From the NCBI RefSeq assembly GCF_037975245.1, contig NC_092572.1, positions 7,083,501-7,147,500 on the forward strand: 64,000 bases of DNA, written 5' to 3'. A program made the translations under genes and the position numbers. Each line of letters starts with the position of its first letter. The first letter of the stretch is position 1. Shown here piece after piece: positions 49,001 through 61,000 of this stretch. Below the pieces are notes generated by a model. That model was not told where the DNA came from. It did not search any database and worked only from the letters and a program-made list of their open reading frames with translations. This DNA is from Apostichopus japonicus (Eukaryota; Echinodermata; Holothuroidea; Aspidochirotida; Stichopodidae).

Positions 49001-52000
49001 GGTGACATTCTCCCCGGAAAATGAGGGACAGCTTACGAGTAGTGGTACTGGACACATCAGGTAGAACAGTTTTTATATGTACTGTTGGCGAAAAATATGT
49101 TGTTAAAATTGGCAGGCGATGATGTGATATTTACCATAAACAACAGGGAATTTAAGTACACTTGCTCTATAGCAGTCTACCTAGTAGCAAGAATTTCTAA
49201 AGGTTTTTGAATAAATTTGGTGACAAACTAACCCCCCCCTGTCACCCCAACCCAGCAAACACATTCTTTAAAGCAGATTTTCAGCCTGGGGTGCACGTAC
49301 CCCCTGTGGGTGCTGAATGGCATGCGACACTAAAGGCATAAAAGATATAGTTGTGAAAGAGACAATCTAGGCTATATGCTAATCATATGTTATAGTCATA
49401 TATAAATCTCTTTTCTCCTTTTCAGGTTTTGGAAAATGGCAAGAACCTTCACAGGTCTGAAGCTACAGGGACAGCTGGGAAAGTTTGGGCGTACGGAGAT
49501 CACCGACATCAGAGGTTACGTGGAGCTACCAGACGGCAAGGTCCTGTCTGGGACAGAGTGGGGTAACATGCTCCTCTGGGAGGGGGGACTCATCAAGGTC
49601 CAGATATCCAGAAAGAATAAGAAACCCTGTCATGCGGGAACTATCGAGCAGTTCGTCATGGATGAAGGAGAATTGATCTCCATTGGAGCTGATGGTTTTG
49701 TCAGGGTAAGCATTTTATACTTATGATCACTGAATTAGTTGCGATGAGATTGGCGTGGGAAAAAAAACAAATCCCATTTTTAAATCCCGTCCCCACACTG
49801 CCCGATCTAATCGGAATGAGACCATTTTACCCTCATTCTGTGAAAACTTGTGGATAGTTTAAAAGCCTCTGAAGAAGATCCAGCTAGGATCGAAAAATCA
49901 GGCCCTCTTACTTCTACACATCATTGGAAGAGATATAATATACGATGAACAACATCCCTAAACATATCTAAAAATAAAATCTGATAGCATAATTTTAGAG
50001 ATATTACCACTTTAAAGTTTCTTCATGCACGTGGCTTAAAAGACTTGATCAAGTCTAAAAATGACATCACAGTTTAAAAAGTGTGTATAACATACTATGA
50101 CTGACTGAGAGTTTGCTAGTTTTTAATGAGTACTTTCGGCTTCAGTCAGAGAAACTCACCCTGTAGGGTCTTCCTAATGCACATAAGTGTAGTTCAGTAT
50201 GAGCTTGGATTAGCCTAATCATGAGTCCATCTACCATTACTTCTATACTTCTTTTGCTTGTAAGCATACAGTGATTTCATAAGACTCATGTTGGTTTTAC
50301 TAACTATGCTCTTTTATGAATTTTGATAGTTTGTGATTCTAACCCAGTATGTGTCTCTCAAATAACCTAAATCATATCGGGTCATTTCTCTGTTATTATT
50401 TACCGGAGCTGTGGCCGAGTGGATAATGGCGGTGGCATTTGAAGCAATGAGGCTTAGCAATCGGGAGGTTCCAGGTTCGATACCCGGCCGGGTCATAGTA
50501 AGATGGGTTTTTCATCCAAGAGCAATCTACGGTTTTCACATCTGAAATGACTTTCTAAATTGAAAAGACTCCAAATTGGAGTTTAAAATGTTGAATTGTG
50601 AGCCACCCAATGTGTAAGTTGTATTCCATAAGCCCCTGCAAGCTTCTCCCACATTTGTGGTTGCTTAAGCATCGTAAAACAAACTACTGATTATTGTTGT
50701 TATTATTATTATTTACAGGTCTGGGATTTTGAGAGTATCGATACGGCTGATTCGATGGACGATTCGGGTATCTTTGAGATGGAACCCATGAACGAACTCA
50801 AAGTTGGAAATAGTGTCCATTTGATGTCGATGGTGAAGACACTCGATCCAGAAGCTACTAGCATCTGGTATGCTCAGGTATGTAACATGGTAATCAGGGT
50901 TAGCAGCAACAGGGCTGAAGGGCTCAGGGGCTCAGGTATGTAACGTGGTTATCAGGGTTAGCAGCAACAGGGCTTAAGGGCTCAGGTATGTAACATGGTT
51001 GTCAGGGTTAGCAGCAACAGGGCTGAAGGGCTCAGGGGCTCAGGTATGTAACGTGGTTATCAGGGTTAGCAGCAACAGGGCTTAAGGGCTCAGGTATGTA
51101 ACATGGTTATCAGGGTTAGCAGCAACAGGGCTGAAGGGCTCAGGGGCTCAGGTATGTAACATGGTAATCAGGGTGAGCAGCAACAGGGCTGAAGGGCTCA
51201 GGTGCCACTTTCAACACAACTTTTGTTTAAAATAACCTGAAAAAGGGTCCTGTTCATAAGATTAAAGGGCTGTTTTTGTCTATGTAAAATACCCATTTTC
51301 CATTGTTCTAAATTATGATCCAAACACGTTTTTCCTGATCCTGTTACTTTTAAGCTTTTAATTGTCAAACAAAGAATATGTTTGGTGTATCATTTGGAAT
51401 GAAACTGTTAGTAGTTTAGCTAATTGAAATTTTTCAAGATTGGATTTTATTGATATCTCCATTTTTATTAAAAAAATTATCAAAAACCAGGCAAATAGGC
51501 TGAGCAATAAAGTCTGCAATAACAGTTTGACCAATCTACCTGTTCATATTTCTTTTGTTTTTTTGTAGGATGCAAACGGTGGTATTTGGAGGTTAGACCT
51601 TTCCTTCTCTCACACCATGGAGACTCCTGAGAAGCTCTTTTCCTTTCATTCCGGGGTGATCTCTCAAGTGGCCAGCTCACCGGTCTCTCAACTTGTGGCT
51701 TCCGCTGGCCTAGATAGTAAGTCCAAAGTAACAATTCACTCTCTTTAAGTCAACCTCAGTTTTTGTTCTTTCTGGTATTAACACACACCTCGTAATCAAT
51801 TGAGTCTATCAAGGAGCAAATGGTTTAATCAGATTTGGTAGGAGAAGGCAGGCAGAGATGCTCTAGTATTTAAGAGCAGCCTTCATAACCAGACTTGTAA
51901 CAGTGTTGTGGTTAAGTGGTTAAGTCAGTGGACTGGCGAGCTAAGGTTTGCAGGTTCGAGTCCTGGCCAGATCATAACGTTGTGTCCTTTGCCAAGGCAC

Positions 52001-55000
52001 TTATATCTACATTGCCTCCCTTGGAGATTTGCGAGGTAATTTGTGCCTCTCTTCACCCATGTGTATAAATGGAGATTTGGGAGGCAACTTGTGCCTATCT
52101 TAACCCAGGTGTATACATGGAGATTTGCGAGGTAACTTGAAAATATAGTTGCATGCCCCAGTTTGTGGCTGCAGATGGGGAGCCCCCCTAGGACATATAG
52201 TTGTGATGTGCTGTAGTGCATTATTTGAATTGTGCACACTTTGGTGTGTGGGTATAACAAGTTACCAATGACTAGAGGTTAAGTTGTAGAGTCGTGTGAG
52301 GGGGCCTTGGCCTTGAACAAGACTGTAAACCTTCAACTTTAACTTGTAAGTAAACTTACCGAAAGGTGGGAGCATGGAAGGGCGAATTTGATATTATTTT
52401 AGGCATTTTATCTGTTCTGCTAGAAAACCTGCCAATTTACAGACAATTAAAATCCACACGTAGATACATGTATAATATATTCCAATGATGGAGAATCTAC
52501 TAGGCTATACTGCCAATGTGCTGAGGCTGTAAGCACTGTTGAATATGATTTATTATCGTATACTTGATGCCAGATGTAAAATAAGATAACTTAGGTTAAC
52601 CACTGGGGTCTGAATTTTAAATAGTGTAAATGTTCACTACACCCAATGACACCTGAGTCATTCATACAATTTTATCTAGCAACTATGTACAATGTAATGT
52701 GAATAAGACTGTAAACCTTCAACTTTAACTTGTAAGTAAACTAACACAGAGGTGGGAGCATGGGAGGGCGAGTTGTTTTTTGTTGTCATTTTTATCCGTC
52801 CTGCTAGAAAACCTTCCAATTTACAGGAAGTAAAATCCACAGGTAGATACATGTATAATATATTTGAATGACAGGAGAGTTTACTAGTCTATACTGCCAA
52901 TGTGCTGAGGCTGTAAGCACTGTTAAATATGATGGTCAGTGCTTTGTGCTGTGTCTTTTTCAATTCTTACAAATGCAGGGCTGTATTGAATTTACTTTAG
53001 ACATTTATGAAACACAGATTTCTGAAACACAAGAGGACCAAAACCCTCCTTTTTGTGTTCAGAAAAAAGAACCAAACAGTCCTTTCTGTGTGAAATCAAT
53101 TTCGATTTCCTTTTATGATTCTTTTTTTTTCTTTTCAGATGCTGTCAATGTGTATGATTACATCTCCAAGAGTATGCTGTGTAATAACAAGTTTAACTCC
53201 GGTGCGACATCACTCCTCTGGTTGCCAGATATCGTAAGTTGATCTCCCGTCCATCTGATTTAAACCTGTTGTGTCGTCCTGATAGACAGAAATGTGTTTC
53301 TGAGACGAGAAATACTCCATATCATTGTTTTCTTGTGTTCAGGTGAAATAGGGGGGGGGGGGGGTGCTAGGGGATGGTTTGTATCATAATTATATTACAA
53401 AAATAATTAATTAAAATATAGTCACTTTCAAGTTTCAGGTGGAAGTAAAGCAATAACAAGTTGGATTAGGGATGGTTTGTGTCTTGGAAAGCAGAGGTCA
53501 ACATTTTGTCTGGTTTAATGATTGGTGTACCTAATACAAATATAAGCGATTTGTGAGCCATAATAAATTAAATTGAGATTCAAATTTGTTATACGGGGTG
53601 TGAGAGTGTACAAGGGTGAAGGTGGTGGGGAAGGGATGGGAGATAGCGGACGGCTTTGGATAATTCATCCAAAAATTTAGTAAAATTATTCCAGTTACAG
53701 ATCAATTACCTTGTAATCATCTGGGTAAGAGATGATTTGTGCCACCGAAACATAAATTGTGTTCAAATTTGTTGTTTAAAAACCACACTTGTTTGTCTTC
53801 AAATTATAATGGCACTTTTTTAAAATGTATACCACCCTTCAATTCATCTTCACACTCTTTTACCAAGATATGGGATGAAGGTGGGGGGCTTAGGGATTCG
53901 GAGTGAAGTTCTCATAACACATGAACGTTTTTTGATTCATTAATTCCTTAACAATTTCTTTCCTAAGGTCCACGTTCAAATTTTTTTAAGCACACAGGTT
54001 GTAGGAATCATTGGAAGGGATTAGTCATTTGATATCATTTCACTTCTTGTTACCAGTAGCCTATAAGCAAATATGTCAAATGATACAATTTCGTTTTTAT
54101 CTCAAAAGTAGATCCATTCCAATGTACACTTTTAAGTTTTCGTTCTTGTTTTGATAGGTCGATCCTAAAGGTTCCACCGTTCTTGCAGGCTTTAAAGACG
54201 GGGTCGTGAGGGCCCTCATGATCGCCAGAAACGACGATGCTGACTCCAAGAGAGGCTCACATGTGAGAGAGGCAGAGTTATTACTGAAGCAAGCCTTCAA
54301 ACCTCACACAAAGACAGTATCTACAATGAAGATAGACACTAGAGGAGAGCTATTGGCAACAGGGGTGAGTAATGACAGCCTCTCCAGAAGAATTTTATTT
54401 AATAATCAATTTGCAATAGTTATGTGTCTTTGTTGAAGAAGGGTGAGTGGGGGTGGTGAGGGGGGGGTTATGAGAGGGAAATTACTGTGTTGTGTATTGA
54501 GTTGGTACCGATGAAGTCTGTATTTACAAATAGTTGTGGCTTTAGCAAGATACTGTGATCTTATCAAACTTGTTTTGGATTGCAGAAAAAGAAAAAAAAA
54601 AAGGAATAGAAGAAATAGCATAGCATAGCTGAAGTAAAAGGACGAACCTTCCAAATCGGGTTTATTATAGATAAGTTTTGGATAGATATAAATTTGACTA
54701 ACTTTTAGAAAACACACATTAAAAATAAAAAATTAAACAATGTACAGTTTGGTTGCCTTAATTGACTCTTTGCTCTTCCTCTTAGGGTGAGGACGGTACC
54801 GTGTTCTTCCTGAGCATTGGAGACGGCTTCTCTCCCATTGGATTTATAGAGACTCCTGGACCAGTATCCAATCTAACCTGGGCACCAGGGTATCACGTAA
54901 GTAATAATTATTTTCAATAACTTGGTTGTGTAGGCCTAGGAAATTCAGTTTAATCAAGGAGAAGAAAGGGCATGGTGGACTTATGGATGGAGGGGAATGG

Positions 55001-58000
55001 GTGGAAGGGAGAGGTATGAAAGAGGTAGCATCATATTACTGACCTACAGAAAGATGTCAACTTGCATTACAGTGGCAGAGGGGTTAGGTACGTTGTGGCC
55101 ACGGAATTGATTTTCGTGGGCTACAGCAAAAAATTTCACCCAATCCTCCTGCTGCAACATGTTAAGGGTACCTACACCGTTTACAAAATTGAACATTTAA
55201 ATATTGTATGGAATGTAGAAAAGGTGATTACATGGTTACAAGTTTTACATGTCTTGGACTTTGTCTGTCTGTTACGTTTACTTGTCCTATCACAAGTAAG
55301 CACTACATACAAATTCCCCAACATTTACTTGCTTTCCCTTGTAGTATGTTCCACAGGCCACAGTAATAGAGTTTTTTAAGAAACCTTGCTGGCCACAGAA
55401 AATGTGCCTGTGGGCCATGCTTTGTACACCTGAGAGTTAGAAAAAGTGGGATATAGGAACTTTGTGTTTGAAAATGAGTTCGTCTTGCACATCTATTTGC
55501 AAGACAGAATTTATTTACCTACAAATTGAAAAATTATTGAAATTCGTTAGCAACTGCAAACTGTTGATCAAACTGTTAAACATTTAGTAGTAATACAATA
55601 AACTTTTTACATTTATTTTTATCTTCAGGAGAAGAATACCTTACTCATATTTTGTTCCAATGGAGAGATTATGGAAGTGGAAGCCCCAGAGCCTGGCAAA
55701 TATGATACCTCCAAGACATTTAAGATAGAAGGACTAGCATCAAGGAGGATGACCTTTAGAAGCATCAAGTCAAGACTCAGGGTATGGTTATGGAGACAAT
55801 TTAACTTTTGTTACAACAGGGATGCCAGAATTCCGGCAATAGCCGGAATTCCAGCTTTTACCAGATTTTGAAATTTGGTTCCGGCTCCACACGATCTTTC
55901 CGTCCCAGTTGACACAGGCATGAGCTTTTCCGCGAATTTCTAACTATTATCCTAACACCCTGTAGCATATGCGAATTGGAGCCTATACCGCAATTTTCTC
56001 TCTGGATTTTCATAAAGTTCCGAACATTAGCTTAGATAGTCTTTGGGACATCCAAGTCCAAACAACTTTCAGGCCCTAGGGGCTAACACTGCTGACATCC
56101 CTGTGACAAGAATTTACAAACTTATATGCTATGTAATATGTAGACAAATGAGTCAAAACTGTATAAAGATTTGTCACTGTAGCCCCGACATGCTGGTAAA
56201 GATTTTTGCTTTGTTGTAAAACCCCTACACTTGCCATTTTGGATTTTAAGTATACAACACTAACCTCAATGACTGACGTGCTAAAAGTTATTCAATTTAG
56301 TTTTAAGACTGTGCCTTTCATATAAGCCTACTTCCTTCTTTATAATATGAAGCCCATCACCACAAGTTTCTACAGTGGACTAACATTAACTTATCATGCT
56401 AACTGATGCCTACCTTAATTCTAAGACCATGACTATTTTTATACAACTGTACCACACTGTTTACCATTAAATTATTATATAAATGTTCACTACACCCAAT
56501 GACACCTCAGTCATTCATACAATTTTAGCCAGCAACTTTGTACAATGTGATGTGAATAAGACATAATTTCTAGTTCTCCTTTAAAAAAGCTCATTTATAT
56601 ACAGAACTGCACTTTTTAGACAAGGTGGAGTAATATAGCCTTTGTTATAAGCTTTGTAACCTTTCAATGTGTACTTATTTCATATTTTCCAAGAAATATA
56701 TTTTTCACTTACTGTAACCTCATTTTATTAATTTTTCTTTGTTTTAGTGTTTTAGTTTCCTTTTCACACATTTTACTCCTATGGTTCCTATATATAAATT
56801 GCTTGAGGTTTGTGCTGAAATTAAAAATATAAAAGTAATAAAAAAATTAAATGTTTTGAACTTAACTGGATCCCAATATCCCTATAAGCTTGCATCCGTA
56901 TGGGTCTAAACCCGCAGTGGCTTCCATTACAGGTATTTATGCTAGTTTAAAAGAGTCGTGAAGTTAGGACATGAATATGATAGGCACTTAGGCATTAGGT
57001 GCAAATACAAGGTAATAAATTCTTCTGAAACTTCAGAAGAGTTTTAAACTTTACAAATATTGCTTTGTAAATAATATCATTGTTATAATCTCAATTTTTG
57101 ATATAATATTTCCGAATTTGTTTTTAATTATCCAGAGAGAGGAGGAGGAGGCAAGGAAGAGAGAAGAGGAAGAGAAGAGGAGACAAGAGGATGAACGTAA
57201 GAGACAGCTACGGAGACAGAGAGGACTGGACAGCGACGACGAGGAAGAAAAGAAAGGTATGTTGAACGACCTCGATAAATATGGTGTGTTTCTCAGATCT
57301 GGATACGTATGGGAAGGTATGTTGGTTGGTTGGTTGGTTCGATTCCGTCATGACTGACAGCTCGTGACGTCAACAATGGCACACCATTTCTGACGATCCT
57401 TGTCAAGAGAATAAGGATCTTGAAGAGAACTCGATCCGACCAAAGATTTTATTTGGTCAAACCATCTGGTCCTGGGTCTACCAGGTTTTCTGCTCCCTTT
57501 AACTTGACCTTGCATGATGACTTTCTCAATACAGTCTCCTTCTCTGCTTGCAATGTGACCAAAGTAGCTTAACATTTGGCTCTAGATGATGCACAAAAGA
57601 GGTTTTTTTAGCTGGACCTCCTGCAGAACACTATAAAAAGTAAATAATTCTTAATATTGTGAACGTATGCTGCAGGGCTTGATAAATATTGCCTGTTCCT
57701 TGGATTTGGATCGTATGAGAGTCAAGAAATATTCATAATTCTTAATATTGTGAAACGATGTGGGACAAAACGGACAATATTGAATGCTGTGTCATTTATT
57801 CTAGACCAGGACAAAGATATGGCCGAGTCATCAAGTTCTCTGCAAATCATTACATTGTCAGAGCTGTGTTCTGGGGTTACGTCTGTCTGAGGTTTCTTCT
57901 TGTTGTTTTTTGGTCCTGTTAATAGATGAGGAGAAGGAGGAAGAAGATGAGGAGCCAGAACCCCTTTACATCCCAGATGTTCCCAGTCCTATCCTCTTTG

Positions 58001-61000
58001 GTGTCTACTCCCCTCACGATCCCAATACATTCTGGGTCTCCATGGTATGAAAATATTTATGCATTGTGGATCGGTTTCATAAATCATATGTTACTTTTTA
58101 CGTTGGTGCTAATGTCTGGTGGAAAATGGTAATGTAAATATGTATCGCCGTCATAGTTGAAGTTCTTACCCATTAACTATAATAAGGGACAAGAGGGGGG
58201 GGGGTCTCAGTTTGAATTTTGCAATTTTATTTGTGATAGAAATACTTGGTAAAATTGCTGCCATTTAACAGACAAAGATCATTTTCTATCAAGTTGACAA
58301 AGATTTATTCCATTGGTTTGACACATTTTCTTTTTTGTGTTATATTATTCTTAATTCTTAACTTTATTATTCTCTAATTATGTTTTTCTTCAATCTGCAG
58401 GGAGATTTTGATGCCGGCTATCTCTACGAGTGTAAATTCTTCGACGATCAAGAGAAGGCGATGATGATCAAAGCCAGCCAAGAGGAAGCTATCAACGAAC
58501 CAATCAGATCAGTCGCTGTTGTAGACAGCGACGATGTCCCCATCAGAACCATCAGCTTTACGTGAGTTCTCAAATTTCATTAGAGTGTATTTAGAATATA
58601 TGGGAGATGCAAACCCAAGCAGTGGGCGGATCTAGTTAACGCTACTAAAAGCAGCCGCATAGGTTTGTGTGAAAATCAAATTGGCTGTGAGTTTTGTTAG
58701 GCAGAAATATAATTAATACTCTTGGCTGCCTTTGAAGAATATTCAAGGTATTGAGAGTCAAAGAACAATTCTTCCTGGAAGAGAATCTGACTTCATCTCC
58801 AGCCAGCCATGCCTCCATCTTACAACCTGCCATCAGGCCTGACAAGATGGGAGGGAGATTCCATCCCTGAGGTCCACAGTCAATTTTTATACCTGTGCAA
58901 ATATGGGATAAAAGTAGTAAAATGCATTCTCATTTTAAGGTAAAGAAAAAGGCGACCCAGTGACATATCTGTCCAGGATGTTACCCAGCTCTAGACACCC
59001 TTGTCTCTCGCCTACCGGGTTTTCTGGCTCTCAAGGGCCCCATCTTCATCCACTCATTCCGCCAATTAGGATCGCCATATTCATCTGCCACCTCTTGCCA
59101 CTTCCACCCTCATCTTCTTCTTCTCTCCTTACAGACACGATGGCAAGTACGCCATCCTGGGTATGGAGAATGGCGTCATAAGAGTACAGACCGTGGAAGC
59201 CAAGGAAGACAAAGATGAGAATTACCGCCAGCCTAACTTGAACCAGGCAGATCTGTCCAGTCTGACCAATTACTGGATGTTGAATGTCCACGATAACAAC
59301 TACGGCAGCATAACCACCCTCGTCCCCAGCTTCGACGACAGACACATCTTCTCGTCGGCTGCCGACGGAAACTTCTTCGTCTTTACCATGATGACCACGG
59401 AGCAAATCGAAGAAGCTCAGGCGGTCGCGAAGGCCAAGATTCCTTCTGCTAGAGTAAGTCTTTTTATTTTTGGCCTCTTCTTGGAAATTTTCTCTAAGTC
59501 ATGATTGCCTGATGGATCATTAAGTCAAACAAAATTATATCTGACTGGAGAATTAAAAAAAATTTAAAAATGGTTTTGCTGTAATGGGACACAGACCTTT
59601 GACCTCAGGTTTACATCTCTTATACTCTATTTATTTAGCAAAATTCTCCTTCACCCTTTCTTGGATATATCCAATGAAACTGGGTGTATTGCTTTGTTGC
59701 AGGTAATGTGAAGTACTATGGCTCCCCCACCCTCCTCCCCCAGCCCCCACCCCCTCGCCCTCCTATGTGAAAATACAGTGATCAGGGATTATTCATAGTA
59801 TGGGTGGGTAGCTAGGATGGTACAGTAGAACACATTACTTCCTCAGGTGACCGATTCAACTCTTCTAGCCTAATATTCCTTTCTTCTTTTACAAAAGGCT
59901 TCATGTGGACTTTCTAATATTTACCAACAATAGTTTCACAGTACAACTACAAATGAGAAAGTGGATTAATATCAAATTGAGAATCTCCCCAATTTGGTAT
60001 AAAGCATCATCATTAGCATTCTCTACATCTATGTATTTCAGTGAATCATTTAATATAAACTTGTTTACTCCTTCTTCTGGTTTTTATTTGTTTGTGAGGG
60101 CGTTGTGCTCAAGTGGTTAAGGCAGTGGACTTGTGATCTAAGGATAAAAGGTTCGAGTCCTAGCCAGATCATTGCGTTGTGTCCTTGGGCAAGGCACTTT
60201 ATCTCCATTGCCTCTCTTCACCATGGTGCATAAATGGGGACTTGCGAAGTAACTTGTAAATATAGTTGCGTGCGCCGGTTTGTGGCTGCACCCTATGGGA
60301 AGTCCCCCGGGGGGACACGTGGTTGTGGGGCACTGTGGTGCCCCAGGAGAGATTGTGTGAATTGTGCACACTTTGGTGTGTAGGTGTGACAAGTTACCAA
60401 TGACCAGGGTTAAGTTGTAAAGTCGTGTGTGAGGGCCTTGGCCCTGAACAAGACTGTAAACTTAAAATATAAATATAATATAATATATATAACCATTTTG
60501 TAGAAAGATGATGAGTTGTTACGAACGGTGGATATCGAGAGCAAGGACCACTACAGCATCGAACTTGAGAAACAGCAGGCAGAGTATGACAAGATGATGA
60601 GACTAGCTGAAGAGAAGAAGACAGATGTCAGGAGGACCATCGCTAAACTCAGGAGGCAGTTCAAGAAACTGCTGGAGAAAAACCAAGAGTTGCCTGAAAA
60701 ACTGCAACTTGAAAGAAAGGTCAGTAAAATGAATGATTTTGAAACGAAAGATCCCTCTCCCCCTCTCCATGCAAATTCTAGCATCGAAGGATTATTTAGC
60801 AAAATTAGTTTGTTAAACCTTAGCAGATGTGGAAAAGATACAGTGGTCAGCTTTAAACGAATAACGCTCCGCAAGCTATGAGGTAAAACCCAAAACTTGA
60901 TTGTGGAGAAATTTCAAATATTAGAATAAAATGATAGTTTGCTGCTGGTAGTCTTGAAATAAACAGATATCCAACAACCTCTACTTTGCTTCAGTGAATC

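Larger units (their letters stand above)
49706..50718 (+). other. CFAP44 intron 8
   Basis: Carries a CTGAAGAAGATCC repeat copy (49864-49925) and SINE-A copy 2 (50402-50712), whose 3' tail forms the pyrimidine tract in front of exon 9. Confidence 0.85.
51717..53138 (+). other. CFAP44 intron 10
   Basis: Contains SINE-B copy 2 (51906-52335), whose body has an internal duplication of a GGAGATTTGCGAGG segment. A duplicated block of about 230 bp follows (52319-52555 and 52709-52935). Confidence 0.8.

Noticed and set aside
55062-55379. 105-codon plus-strand frame in CFAP44 intron 13
   Set aside because: No splice signals fit and no family is recognised; it lies between two exons that join in frame without it.
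57348-57575. A host gene encoded antisense to CFAP44
   Set aside because: The GRPRTRW-type sequence and the AACC tail mark it as the end of a LINE.
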